Source of the DNA: Apostichopus californicus
Taxonomy: Eukaryota > Echinodermata > Holothuroidea > Aspidochirotida > Stichopodidae
Length of the DNA stretch: 64,000 nucleotides
Direction: 5' to 3'
Assembly (NCBI GenBank): GCA_020650975.1
Contig: JAIPMN010002527.1
Coordinates: forward strand, 834-64,833
Shown here one piece after another: positions 1 to 11,801 of this stretch (position 1 is the first letter of the stretch; each line of letters opens with the position of its first letter). Made by a program: the position numbers and the translations under genes. The notes below the pieces were generated by a model. It was not told where the DNA came from. It did no database searches and was given only the letters and a program-made list of their open reading frames with translations.

Positions 1-2189
1 CCCCCCCCCCCCCCCCAACCAAGCAACTTATTGTCACTATGAATGTACAAATGACAAAATAAAATGTTTAGGATATTCCTGGTAGAATATACAATATTCT
101 CATGTACATTACCATCAGTTTAGTTTCTTCAAACTAAAAAAATCTAATAAACAAAACACTTTGATGACCTGTGGGCTCTTGGCCTTGCAAACAGCACCAG
201 CGTGACTAAAACACATTGTCCAGCTTCACGGTGAATAACTTTGAACTATAAACAGTCAAGTGTTGAGTTTCATGGTTTGCCTTGACAGAGTTGATGGTAT
301 TCCCCCAAACTGAATCAGAAGCAACAAAAAAAAGGGTGAATCCTGTCTAAAATGATTTAACCAAGTTGACAAGGTAATTTGGTGGTGAATATTTTTGCTG
401 CCACTCCTGTTAGATACCCTTGAGGTGCTAAATAAGGTGGTGGTTCTTACAGCGTGTTATAGGTGTGAAGTGGGCCATTAAGACTGGTAAATCACTGTAC
501 AGCTATTTACACCAGTGTGTTTTAAGAGGGTTCATAGTTAACGAGGAAAATAATATCAAATGTGGGGTCAGCTAGACTTCAAGATGGCTACACGAAGGGT
601 TTCACAGGTCACATAAGACGAAGGGTTTCACAGGTCACATAAGATACCTTTTACAGGTAGTAAATATGGAAAGTAAACTTTAACAATAAATTTGTTGTTT
701 GTTCTAAATACAGCCATCTTGTTAGTTGTTCATTGTGACCAGTTAACTCATGCCAAGGGCATGTTAGGTCAGATTTACTAGTGACCATTTGTCAATAACA
801 GAAATCAAAGTTGAATTGAACTATTTTAGACTAGAAAATTGGTAGAAAGTAAAAGAATAAAAAATAAAGAAAAAAACCTAAATCTTGTTTAAAATAGTGT
901 TTGGATACATAGATTGGCTCAAAGTACTTTGACAGAGATGGGCTGTGTAGAGAATAGCTGAGCGAAATACTGTACAAATATGTGCAAATTGCAGCACTAA
1001 TACAAACATGTATGCCAGTGGTTTTTGTGCAAAGGACATTATCATTTTCACTTTTTCATGTGGAAGTGAAATTCATAAGGCTCAAAGCTGTTACATTAAA
1101 GGTGAATGATAAAATATTTCCTTAGGGGTGAGGGTGGGGGTGGGTGGGGGTGGGGTTGGTTTAGGTTTGGTTAGGGTGGTGACTGTGTAGAGTGTGGGAC
1201 TCCTCTAAATTACCAATAGATAATAATAATAATAATTAACTGTAAATTTCAAATTCATTAAGTTGTGAGCAACAGATAAATTAATCCGAATCCAAGGTTT
1301 ACTTAGATGAACAATGAGATATGGGATTAGAGAAACTAAGAAATAAATTAAAAGGTGTATTAATAACAAACAAAGACTTACAAATTTGCAGTAAGTTTTC
1401 TTTTGGTAGTACTTTGGTGGTAACGTTACCATTAGTTTTGTCTCATCAATGCAGGAGGATTGCCATCCTGGGGGAGGGGATATAAGGGGAGGGGATTGCC
1501 CATCATTGAGTAATGTTTGCTTATCTCAGGGGGCTTAGACCCCAAATAATGCAATCTTTTCCATCTTTCTCCCTACATTTGTATTCCATTTTCCTGTTGT
1601 ATACAACCTTACCTATTTTTTTTTATTGAGCTATACATTTTTGAACAATAATGTAACATTTTTCTTGGGGGAGGGCAGGGGGAGGGCACGTGCAAGCCTG
1701 TGCCACCTCCCTCCGCCACACCCGTGGCTATGAATATCTGAAAGATTCTCTAGATCTGAAAAGAAATCCAACAAATCTGCAAAACATTACTTAATTTCTG
1801 TTCTTTTTATTTTTGCTACTCAACTCGTTTGTGATTTACGACTTCAAGAGATTTGTTTTTTTGGTTTTTCACATCGACACTGTCTGACAAAACCAGCATA
1901 AAAAGAGCAAACCGCTAGACCTATCAAAGGAAGGCCTCTGCTTGACTGGAGTGGTGATTTCACCGCTTTCAACAAGTGTACCAGCAAGTTTAAAAAATAA
2001 ATGTGTGCTTGATTGGTTGCTTCGTATCATTTCTTGAAGTGCACTCTAGAAATACCAGGAGAAGTGCGAAACGTAGTAAAATTGAAGTTTTACCGCCAAA
2101 CCCAGATTTAAACTCTTGATGGGGAATTGCTTGAGTTATAAATGGAGTGTGTCTCTATTTATAGACAGATTTGCCCATGAATGGTTTTG
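1..2189. other. Non-coding stretch upstream of TRAF4 exons
   Basis: No exon, RNA gene or transposon was recognised here on either strand. The stretch opens with a C homopolymer (1-16), carries a 27 bp direct duplication around 591-640 and a G/T-rich tract at about 1130-1175. It is probably an intron of the TRAF4-like gene, because the missing RING and earlier zinc-finger exons must lie further 5', but it could be intergenic. The short open frame at 1205-1432 (-) is AT-rich chance sequence. Confidence 0.5.
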
Positions 2190-4330
2190 TGATCAGGTTT
2201 AGAATTGTTTGTTTCTAGTTGTAGCTATTGGAGGGGTTGTATCTGTTGAACGAGACTTGTATTAAGCTATCTTGACAATGACTTGTTATTTTGGGTTATT
2301 TTGTTTGTTTCTAGTTGTAGCTATTGGAGGGGTTGTCTGTTGAACAAGACTAGTATTAAGCTATCTTGAGAATGAGTAGTTATTTGGGATTTTAGAATTA
2401 TTTGTTTCTAGTTGTAGCTATTGGAGGGGTTGTCTGTTGAACAAGACTAGTATTAAGCTATCTTGAGAATGAGTAGTTATTTGGGATTTTAGAATTATTT
2501 GTTTCTAGTTGTAGCTATTGGAGGGGGTTGTCTGTTGAACAAGACTAGTATTAAGCTATCTTGAGAATGAGTAGTTATTTGGGATTTTAGAATTATTTGT
2601 TTCTAGTTGTAGCTATTGGAGGGGTTGTCTGTTGAACAAGACTAGTATTAGGCTATCTTGAAAATGACTAGTTATTTTAGGTTTTAGAATTGTTTGTTTC
2701 TAGTTGTAGCTATTGGAGGGGTTGTCTGTTGAACGAGACTTGTATTAAGCTATCTTGAGAATTACTATTTATTTTGGGTTTTAGAATTGTTTGTTTCTAG
2801 TTGTAGCTATTGGAGGGGTTGTCTGTTGAACAAGACTAGTATTAAGCTATCTTGAGAATGAGTAGTTATTTGGGATTTTAGAATTATTTGTTTCTAGTTG
2901 TAGCTATTGGAGGGGGTTGTCTGTTGAACAAGACTAGTATTAAGCTATCTTGAGAATGAGTAGTTATTTGGGATTTTAGAATTATTTGTTTCTAGTTGTA
3001 GCTATTGGAGGGGTTGTCTGTTGAACAAGACTAGTATTAGGCTATCTTGAAAATGACTAGTTATTTTAGGTTTTAGAATTGTTTGTTTCTAGTTGTAGCT
3101 ATTGGAGGGGTTGTCTGTTGAACGAGACTTGTATTAAGCTATCTTGAGAATTACTATTTATTTTGGGTTTTAGAATTGTTTGTTTCTAGTTGTAGCTATT
3201 GGAGGGGTTGTCTGTTGAACAAGACTAGTATTAAGCTATCTTGAGAATGAGTAGTTATTTGGGATTTTAGAATTATTTGTTTCTAGTTGTAGCTATTGGA
3301 GGGGTTGTCTGTTGAACAAGACTAGTATTAAGCTATCTTGAGAATGAGTAGTTATTTGGGATTTTAGAATTATTTGTTTCTAGTTGTAGCTATTGGAGGG
3401 GGTTGTCTATTGAACGAGACTTGTATTAGGCTATCTTGAGAATTACTATTTATTTTGGGTTTTAGAATTGTTTGTTGCTAGTTGTAGCTATTGGAGGGGT
3501 TGTCTGTTGAACAAGACTAGTATTAAGCTATCTTGAGAATGAGTAGTTTGGGATTTTAGAATTGTTTGTTTCTAGTTGTAGCTATTGGAGGGGTTGTCTG
3601 TTGAATGAGACTAGTATTAGGCAATCTTGAAAATGACTAGTTATTTTGGATTTTAGAATTGTTTGTTTCTAGTTGTAGCTATTGGAGGGGTTTGTCTGTT
3701 GAACGAGACTTGTATTAGGCTATCTTGAAAATGACTAGTTATTTTAGGTTTTAGAATTGTTTGTTTCTAGTTGTAGCTATTGGAGGGGGTTGTCTGTTGA
3801 ACGAGACTTGTATTAGGCTATCTTGAAAATGACTTGTTATTTTGGATTTTAGAATTGTTTGTTTCTAGTTGTAGCTATTGGAGGGGTTTGTCTGTTGAAC
3901 GAGACTTGTATTAGGCTATCTTGAGAATGAGTAGTTATTTTAGGTTTTAGAATTGTTTGTTTCTAGTTGTAGCTATTGGAGGGGTTGTTTGTTGAATGAG
4001 ACTTGTATTAGTCTGTCTTGAAAATGACTAGTTATTTTGGGATTTTAGAATTGTTTATTTCTTGTTGTAGCTGTTGGAAAGGGTTGTCTGTTGAATGAGA
4101 CTTGTATTAGTCTGTCTTGAAAATGACTAGTTATTTAATAGGTTTTAGAATTGTTTGTTTCTAGTTGTAGCTATTGGAGGGGGTTGTCTGTTGAACGAGA
4201 CTTGTATTAGGCTATCTTGAAAATGACTAGTTATTTTGGATTTTAGAATTGTTTGTTTCTAGTTGTAGCTATTGGAGGGGTTGTCTGTTGAAGAAGACTT
4301 GTATTAGTCTGTCTTGGGAAATGACTAAAT
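2190..4330. repeat. Minisatellite of ~97 bp units, about 22 copies
   Basis: The anchor TTGTAGCTATTGGAGGGG recurs about every 97 bp, near 2219, 2314, 2412, 2508, 2606, 2703, 2800, 2896, 2994, 3091, 3188 and onward to about 4260. Variants (AAGACTAGTATTAAG versus CGAGACTTGTATTAGG, and ATTACTATTTATTTTGGG) fall in an ordered way. A four-unit block at about 2400-2790 is repeated almost exactly at about 2790-3180, which shows higher-order amplification. The array is non-coding, with stops in every frame. Later copies (after about 4000) are the most diverged, as expected at an array edge. Confidence 0.95.
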
Positions 4331-5469
4331 GTACTAATTTAGAAGTGTTCATATTGCCGAAGGTATTTTGCAGATATGAATGAAATAAGAAGAAAACCCA
4401 ACCATCAGTTTTAGCTTCCATCATAGAGCTGCTTATGATGAACACCACCTCCCCCCTCTCTCCCCCCTCTCCTCCCTTATAAAATAGAAACAGAAATATG
4501 CTGGGTTTTTAATGGTCGAAAACTTTTAAAGTCATGTGACCAGTTTAGCATATGAATTTTAGATTGCCATCGTTTTTCTGTTCATTTTTTTCATGTGGAA
4601 AGTATTAAAACAGGAGTTGTAAAGCAATTTTCCATATTCAATATTGGGTTTTGTTAAAACCTTATCAATAATATATTATCCATCATTTATGATCCATTGT
4701 ATATTATCAATAATCTGTATATCAATAATACTCTATATCATCAATTATATTTTCAAATACAACCACTATGTCATAGAAAACCTTGTGAAGAAAATTTCAA
4801 GCAAATTTTAGGTTTTATTGTGTCATGTTAGTAGACTTGATCAAGTAATCTGTGTTGAAAATGAAGGAAGTTTGAAAAGAGAACTGAAATTAATGGGTAG
4901 AACGGACTTCAAACCTGTGACCTGTCATCCTGGGGTCACTGGTTAGAAATCCTGTTTTAGCCCAAGATCTTCTTTGCTCTCGTTAAAATTTATTTATAAT
5001 TTCCCGTGTCATGCAAATCTTCAAAGGTAGTCAGTATAGACCCATATAATTGCTAGAAGTTTTCCAAAAGTACTTTCCTGGAGGTCTTTACTCGCCAAAT
5101 CGTTCTCAGACAAGTGAGGACAATTTCCTCCAAGGTTGTAATAAAAACAGTTTAAGAATTTTGATCAAAGCTGACCATATTTGAATATCTAGCATATTCG
5201 GGGCCAATACAGCATACCCTTAAAGTTGTCAAAATCTTTACTTTTATTTATCGCAAAAAAATATTTATTTTCATTAGCTAAAAGACTCCACCAAAGTAGT
5301 CAGTTAATTATCAGTGGGTTACACAGAGACTAGATCTGCTGCATGTGTGTTCCAAAAAAAATTTTTTTGGGGGGGGAGTCTGTGGGTGATGGTAGTGACT
5401 ATTTGTATTAACAAGTTGATGATCATATCCTCCTTATTAATCAATAAACTTATTCTTTTCTCCACTTAG
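4331..5469. other. TRAF4: Probable TRAF4 intron, no other feature seen
   Basis: AT-rich sequence directly 5' of the zinc-finger exon, ending in a pyrimidine-rich tract and AG at 5468-5469. A CT-rich run lies at about 4446-4480. No further TRAF zinc-finger exon (a Cys-x6-Cys/His pattern of about 156-162 nt) was found by reading both strands. Confidence 0.5.
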
Positions 5470-5625
5470 AATCATCTCCACCAGTGTCCAAGGTATCTGG
5501 TCTCTTGTCCGAATCGCTGTGAGATGGGTAAAGTTCCCAGAGAGGATATGGAGAAACATACCAAGATAAGCTGTTCTGGGTCTACCGCCCTCTGCCCATT
5601 CAGTTCACACGGCTGCAAACATAAA
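5470..5625 (+). CDS. TRAF4: TRAF4-like exon: TRAF-type zinc finger
   Basis: This is a penultimate coding exon of a TRAF4-like signalling adaptor: 156 nt, 52 codons, phase 0 at both ends. The acceptor is TTAG at 5466-5469 after a pyrimidine tract and the donor is GTGAGA at 5626. The translation carries a TRAF zinc finger with spaced Cys/His: HQCPRYLVSCPNRCEMGKV, then PREDMEKH, then ALCPFSSHGCKHK. This matches the order and spacing of the TRAF4 fingers, in particular REDM..H and LCPF..GCKH. The second finger starts here (CPF..GC) and takes its remaining ligands from the next exon, so the intron splits a zinc finger. The RING domain and earlier fingers expected upstream are not in the window. 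TRAF4 acts in the cytoplasm and at cell junctions as an adaptor for JNK, polarity and TGF-beta signalling (family knowledge). Confidence 0.9.
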
Positions 5626-6255
5626 GTGAGAGATTTTCTGTTTTTTTACTTAAACACTTAAAGTAAACTTATGAGCCAAAATTACAACCAAATTTGAAAG
5701 AGAGCAAAGAGATTTGGGATAGTACACAATTTTAATCAGTGATCTCAGTATTATAAGCCCTGCCCTGCTCTCTCCTCCCCTCCCCTCCCCTGCCCTGCCC
5801 TCTCCTGCCCTGCCCTCCCCTGCTCTCCCCCTGCCTTCTCCTACTCTACCCTACCCTGCTCTCTACCAACCCATCTATCCATCCCTTAGTTGGTGGTGAT
5901 CTCTATATAGCCATTTCTTTGCCGAGGGTGTTTGTCAGAAGTCACAGTGTCTTTGTATAAGCCAGGGATCATGTCACAATTTCATTTGATATAACCCAGA
6001 AATCAGCAGAGAATGGACTGCTTTGACAATTATTTAAATTAAAGAAATTTCTTGACATCTTTTAATATCATTTTAAAAGTAAAATGGCATGTCAACCCCT
6101 TTAACCTTACTCTGTCTACTTTGTTATGGGAGATCATATTTGTTAATACATTACAATTACAATATTACCAAAGAGAGATTCTAAATTTTGTCTGTGCAAT
6201 TTGATTTTAAAACATTTGTTTAATCTACCTTTTTTGATTGATGTTATTTTTTCAG
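5626..6255 (+). other. TRAF4: TRAF4 last intron with CT-rich tract
   Basis: A 630 nt intron between the two TRAF4 coding exons, bounded by GTGAGA and TTTTTTCAG. It contains a C/T-rich simple tract (about 5757-5880, CCCTGCCCTG-type units) and nothing else recognisable. Confidence 0.85.
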
Positions 6256-6894
6256 GGTCCAAAGTTCAACATGGATAAACACGTCGCCGAGAGCACCAAG
6301 GAACATTTGACGCTGATGTGTAAATACGTGCAACAACAACAGAAGACCATCGAGAGGCTCCAGGCCCAGGTCAACGAACTGTCTCTGAACACGGACGGAC
6401 AACTCCTGTGGAAGATCGACCGCTACTCGCAGAGAGTGGCCAACGCCAAGTCAGAATCCGAGATAGAACTCTGCAGTCCTCCATTCTTTACCGGTCGCTA
6501 CGGTTACAAGCTCCAGGTCTCCCTGTTTCCCAACGGTAACGGCTCCGGCGAGGGCAGCCACCTCTCGGTCTACGTACGCGTGATGTGCGGGGAGTACGAC
6601 TCCCTCCTCAAGTGGCCCTTCACCCACCCCATCTCCTTCACGCTGCTGGACCAGGCAGACAACTCGCCGAAGCGTATGCACATCAAAGAGAGCTTCAAGC
6701 CGGAGCCGACATGGAAGAATTTCCAGCGACCCAGCAAAGACGTGCACACCTTAGGTTACGGCTACCCCACCTTCGTCTCTCACGTATTCTTAAAGACTCG
6801 GCATTACGTGAAGAACGACGTCATGTTCTTGAGGGTCAAGGTGGACTACACGAATGCATCTCTGGGACCAAAGATAATCAAGACCGAAGAGTAA
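6256..6894 (+). CDS. TRAF4: TRAF4-like terminal exon: coiled coil and MATH/TRAF-C domain
   Basis: Last coding exon, 212 residues plus TAA, entered in phase 0 after TTTTTTCAG. Nearby ATGs at 6241 and 6271 should not be taken as starts, because the reading frame continues from the zinc-finger exon. Residues 1-27 finish the last TRAF zinc finger (MDKHVAES, EHLTLMC). Residues about 28-45 form a short Gln-rich heptad segment (TRAF-N, trimerisation). Residues about 47-205 are the MATH/TRAF-C beta-sandwich that binds receptor tails. Landmark strings are GQLLWKIDRYSQR, YGYKLQVSLFPNGNGSGEGSH, LLKWPF, SFTLLDQAD, PTWKNFQRPS and GYGYPTFVSH. NGNGSGEG, TWKNFQ and LG.GYP..ISH-type strings are typical of TRAF4 rather than TRAF2/3/5/6. 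GC content and CpG use are much higher than in the flanks, as expected for constrained coding sequence. Assignment to TRAF4 rests on remembered family sequence. Confidence 0.93.
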   Translation, partial: GPKFNMDKHVAESTKEHLTLMCKYVQQQQKTIERLQAQVNELSLNTDGQLLWKIDRYSQRVANAKSESEIELCSPPFFTGRYGYKLQVSLFPNGNGSGEGSHLSVYVRVMCGEYDSLLKWPFTHPISFTLLDQADNSPKRMHIKESFKPEPTWKNFQRPSKDVHTLGYGYPTFVSHVFLKTRHYVKNDVMFLRVKVDYTNASLGPKIIKTEE

Positions 6895-7778
6895 GAGCGT
6901 GCAATATCGAAAAATGAGCCAAAAAAAAACACTGGGGATTTTAAGTGTCGCTGCAACGGCAGTTTTATGTTTGGTTTCCTCGTCGCATATTTTTACCTCT
7001 GTTTTGGTTTTTTTTAATCAATCTTTCAGTATTTATTCCTTCTTGATTTATCATGATGAATGTCTATACCTTTTTTTTCCTTTATGTTTTGCTTGTTTAT
7101 TGTTCATTTGTGTTGTTAATATATATTTGCCTATTCTTGGACCATTTTTTTTTTTTTTTCAGAAGAAGAAGAATACAGAGCCAGTGTGTTCTACAGGCTA
7201 CTGCAATAGTGAAGAGAATTTTCTGTTGTTTGTTGTAAACAATTTTTCTTCCAATTTATATATGTAATTAAACTTTTAATTGTACATTTTTTACCCACCA
7301 TGCAATTGGGCTTCCAGTTTACACTCTAATCTATTGTTATGTTAATTCACCAAAGCATTGTACTGTCTTGAAATTATGCTTGTTGTTTAATATTGTTGTA
7401 AAATCTTTGAAAAAGATTTTCATCAACTTCTTTTATCGTAATATTGTGATGTGTTTGTCCTGATTATGATAGAATGTCTGGCCCATGCTACAATATATTA
7501 CTGTGAGTCCATAATAACATTGCCACAAAGTGTGACATCAACTTGAGGGTGAGGGATTTTTATGATCATAATGTCAATATTCACGTTGTTATTTGAACTT
7601 TGCATTGTTTATTAATGGTGTTGATAAGCTAACAAGATTGATACCAGCATTTGTTTTGTGTTTCAGGACATGCTCAGAACACATCCATAGTGTAGTTTTG
7701 AAAAGAACATACCAAAGTCATGTAAGGTTTAACTTTTGAATCAGTTTGGTATATTTGCCCCTTTATATGAGAATTAAA
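6895..7778 (+). other. TRAF4: TRAF4 3' untranslated region with candidate poly(A) signal
   Basis: AT-rich, T-run-rich sequence after the TAA. No AATAAA was found close by. ATTAAA at 7773-7778 is the best hexamer I see, so the 3'UTR would be about 0.9 kb. The extent is a guess. Small open frames here (for example 6899-7267) are T-rich chance frames. Confidence 0.4.
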
Positions 7779-8165
7779 GATCTGCAATTATTTACCTTAC
7801 CATCATTATTGTTGTAAGTACTTCTCATGATATTTGACACAGTGATTTGTAGCTGAAGTTTGCGTACTTTTTGAAAGGACAGAAAGTATACTCATATATG
7901 ATTTTTCATTTGCAATTATTCATTTTTCTCACTCAGTTTACAAAATGTGTACTTCGTTTTCATTCTTAAGTAATGACCATTGTTCACAAGCACAAATTTT
8001 TTGACTTGAGACTTAAATGTAAGTTTCTTGAATTTATTTCACTGCATTTGTTACGTTCATCATCTTGAAGAAAAAAACAATCAATATGCACCAGCTATAC
8101 AAAATGTTTTGAAGACAGAAATGTAAAGTAATGTTATGAATAGGACTATTGAGTCTGCTTGGAAA

Positions 8166-8240
8166 ACAGGAATTTAAATTAGGTTTGTGGACAGGAATTT
8201 CAAGTAGGTTTGTGGACAGGAATTTCATGTAGGTTTGTGT
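8166..8240. repeat. 25 bp tandem repeat, three copies
   Basis: The unit ACAGGAATTTCAAGTAGGTT plus TGTGG is repeated at 8166, 8191 and 8216 with one to three changes. A decayed fourth copy follows. Confidence 0.9.
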
Positions 8241-8472
8241 TCAAGAATGTAAACCTATGTACTGAGAGGAATTTAAAGTTAGGTTCATGGAGTTTGACTA
8301 AAGTTTGATGTTACTGATACAGGATTTTCCCCATACTCTACAGGAAATTGTGGAGTATAGTCATTGCTTAGTTCTCAGCAATGGTGGATCCAGGATTTCT
8401 CTAAAAAGGGGGCTCCAGTATCGATAGATACCAAAGTGGATAAGAAAACATTGTTAAAATGTCAAATTGTGT

Positions 8473-8550
8473 CCCTCCTTAAATTTGTTGGTGGCCCTCC
8501 TTAAATTTGTTGGTGGCCCTCCTTAAATTGTTGGTGGCCCTCCTGAAATT
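8473..8550. repeat. 22 bp tandem repeat, about 3.5 copies
   Basis: CCCTCCTTAAATTTGTTGG plus TGG is repeated at 8473, 8495, 8517 and, partially, 8538. Confidence 0.9.
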
Positions 8551-11500
8551 CCGGGCTACGGGCCTGAAACGGGCAAGAAAAAGTTGTGAAAATCATGGAT
8601 TAAGTTTTGACTTTTGAGTTGAAAGAGGTATCATTTTGTTGGCCTCAAAAGCTTTTTCTGTGATTAAAATATAGTACAACGTTTTTTATTTTGTTCCTTA
8701 AATTTCTCTATCAATATCGCATCACCAGCCCGAAGATTTTAATGTCTTCCACATCAGGAAGTCAAAGATATATTTTAAAGGATCTGATTAAGCTCTCGTC
8801 TATAGAGGATGAGATGTGCAAATAGGCTGCAAAATGGATACCTCAGGTGAACCTCAATTTTAATTTGATGCACCGATTTTTATTTTAAATTTCAAGTGTG
8901 AGTGAAATTCCTCTGTGAGTTTGGTTCTCCAAGGATTTTAAGAAGGGCTTGAAAATTCTGAAGGTGTGTTGTCTGTCAAATTAAAACTTTGAAAAATGAC
9001 TGTGTTGAATGTGGAAATTTTCCAATCGCAGGCCAAGTTAAAGACTGAAAATATACCTTAAACTCAACTATGCTGATAATTCAAGACAAGGTGTTCTTTT
9101 GATTTTAATACGTTATATTCTTGCAACGTTGAATTTTAAAGTCGAAATTATGTCTGAAAATGAAAACAAACGCACAATGAAATTACATGTTTATGCTGTA
9201 GGATGCCTTCAGATATTATCTTATTTAAAGGGTAGTCAAGTTTTCAAGTTCAATTATGATATAAAACTGTGATACTTTCAATCTCAAAAATGCAATTTGT
9301 AGGAATTGCTTGCAAGTTTCAGGTTGCTTAGCGTATATGTTCCTGGAATATTCTTCTAAGTATTTTCATATTGATATTCAGCAAATGAATTACATTACAA
9401 AGTTCTCCTTATTTATATATTTGCTAAATTTCAACTAAATGCATCCAATGAGTCAGGAAACTTTAATAGAATATTTAAAGTCTTACTTTCAAAAGCAAGT
9501 AGAACAGGAATCTTTTGAGAGACTCAAGATGCTGTATTTTATATTTGGATGGTAAGCGGGGAGATGTAGGGGGGGGGGGGGGAGATAGGGGAGGTGGTAG
9601 GGTGGGATGTGAGAGATGAGAGATAAGGGAGGGGTGGGAGAAAGATAAGGGAGGAAGTTTCCACTCCCCTTCCTTTCATCCTGCCAATCGCTGAAATACT
9701 CGATGCAAACAGGTTTAAAGTATGTTGAAATCCTTGCAACAGACCATTGATTCTACATAGGTATGTGTACTAAATTAACAGTCACTTACATACAGATGTG
9801 GTATGGTAGCTATGTTTAAGTTACTATGCAAAACTACTGGTGAAAAATTAATACCTAATGGTCAGTATTGGTGAAGGCAAGACATAAATTTTTGGAAGGC
9901 TTTAATAAGTGCTAGACAGAGGCAGAAAAAAATCAAAGGAGAGAGGATGGATAGGGAGTGAGTTGGGGGGGGGGGGGAGGGAGTGGGTAAATTGTGGCCT
10001 AAACTCATCCCTGTGCTACCTTTCAGTATAAATGGTCGCATGGAAAGTAAGTTACCAGTGAGGGGTCAAACTTGGGTCCTAAAGCTGCTGGTATATCACA
10101 AGAAGATTTGGTATGATCCTATTATGTTGAAGCAGATAAATGTTCTTTTTGAAATTATGTTTACATTATTCAGCACAAAGTTCTGTTCATATTATCAGCA
10201 ATGTTTGCAAACCATCATTATGTGTATAAATACATAGTGTAATATTATGAAAACCTCCTCTGAGTTTTGTTCTTATTTTAATATGCTTTTCAAGTTTGTA
10301 TATTTAATATTATTGGAGAGTGCTGCATGACATTTCGATGCTAGCCTGACCTTTGTGACAGTAGGTATGAGTTTACCATATATAAGGATATAAGAAAATT
10401 GCATAGGATATAAAACTTCAACAGTGTTTACTACAGAGGATATGTAACCTAGTTTGCATATTAAGGCCTCAGCAGGTGTATTCGACAAGGGTGTAGAATA
10501 CCTGTAAGTTTAATAGGCTTTGGTTATAACTATTTTAGACACTGCTGCCCTCACATCCCTGGGGTTACATCCGTGTAGACGTGAGATCTAATTTTAGGGG
10601 TTCTAGTTATTTAAGTAGAACCGAGGGATATATGTTATTAGAGTAGTTTGGAAAAGGGTGTAAGCCATTATTACAATTACTACAAAATATGACAAGCTCA
10701 AAGGCAAACTGAACGAGAAAAAGACGACAAATTTAAATTTGACGGAAAACCTACCTTGGACGATTGAGCCGAGTATTTTAATTCTCAGGGACGGGGGCGT
10801 CTAATTTAATTGTCTTCGATGAATAATTTAGAGGTTCATATTCTCATAATAAGTACTCATATAAACTTTTGAGCAACATTAAGAGATATTAAGAGAACAA
10901 TTTTGAGATAAAAGTGACACAAGTGGAAAGTAAGACTCTTTGACAAATGCTTTTTAAGTTTTAGCAAGCAGTTAGTACTTTTTATTCTTACAAATTTGAA
11001 TAAGAAAAAAAATCCCACATCCAAAACACACAAAAAAAAGGAGGAAAAAGATGAATATCAAAGTATTATACATATTTCAATTAATTATGATTAACAGCTT
11101 TAAATGGCAAAGTTTGATTTTAAAGACATGAATATTCATAAATAGGTTTTTTTTCACAAAACCTATCAGCATCTATACTTTGGTTGAACTGCATTTACTT
11201 CAAAACGTGAAAAAAAAGGAAAAAAAAGTAATGATCAAGATTTGCCAAATCTACCATGATGAGTTTTAAAGTGCGTTAGCAAGACTTAACATTCCATTCA
11301 AAAATGTTTTTATTAACACATCTCATATTTCCCTTCAAAGCAGTACATGATGTGGTTTGCAAACAAAGTCTACACACTGCATTTACAAGTGTTTAATCAC
11401 CAAGGGATTTTTATCTAGCTGAATGAGAGGTTGCAATGTGACCTTCCTCAACATCAAACACGATCCACCTAGTAGTATTTTGTAGTTTTGTTGCAGTAAT

Positions 11501-11581
11501 GACACATGTAGACTTTTAAACTCTGCTGATGAAACAAAATGAAACATTTAGCTTACTTTGCAAATAAGAATCGTGGCTGAC

Positions 11582-11801
11582 GATGCTATTATCATCAATC
11601 ACTGATGCTATTATCATCAACCGCTGATGCTATTATCATCAACCGCTGATGCTATTATCATCAAACACTGATGCTATTATCATCAACCGCTGATGCTATT
11701 ATCATCAACCGCTGATGCTATTATCATCAAACACTGATGCTATTATCATCAACCGCTGATGTTATTATCATCAACCGCTGATGCTATTATCATCAACCGC
11801 T
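11582..11801. repeat. 22 bp tandem repeat, exactly ten copies, with trimeric order
   Basis: The unit GATGCTATTATCATCAACCG plus CT fills exactly 220 bp (10 x 22) without a single indel. Copies differ mainly in the last bases: AATCA in copy 1, AAACA in copies 4 and 7, AACCG in the rest. A 66 bp, three-unit higher-order period is therefore visible. There are no spacers, so this is not a CRISPR array. Confidence 0.95.

Larger units (their letters stand above)
7779..11581. other. Intergenic region between convergent genes
   Basis: No exon recognised. It holds two small arrays (8166-8240 and 8473-8550), a purine-rich tract around 9550-9660, a G run near 9966-9978, and A-rich microsatellite-like runs near 11009-11050. 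A fragment at about 8379-8412 (GGTGGATCCAGGATTTCTC) resembles the start of hAT-type elements but has no matching 3' end. Confidence 0.5.

Noticed and set aside
4900-4970. TTCAAACCTGTGACC-like sequence considered as a tRNA-derived SINE or tRNA
   Set aside because: No A box at the right distance and no cloverleaf could be drawn.
6451-6917. Open frames at 6451-6747 (-) and 6585-6917 (+)
   Set aside because: Shadow frames of the TRAF4 MATH exon. The true frame has full-length family similarity.
8379-8575. Possible further hAT-type element starting GGTGGATCCAGG
   Set aside because: Only one end is recognisable, with no inverted partner and no target-site duplication.
11582-11801. Regular 22 bp repeats considered as a CRISPR array
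   Set aside because: There are no unique spacers, and the genome is clearly animal with introns.
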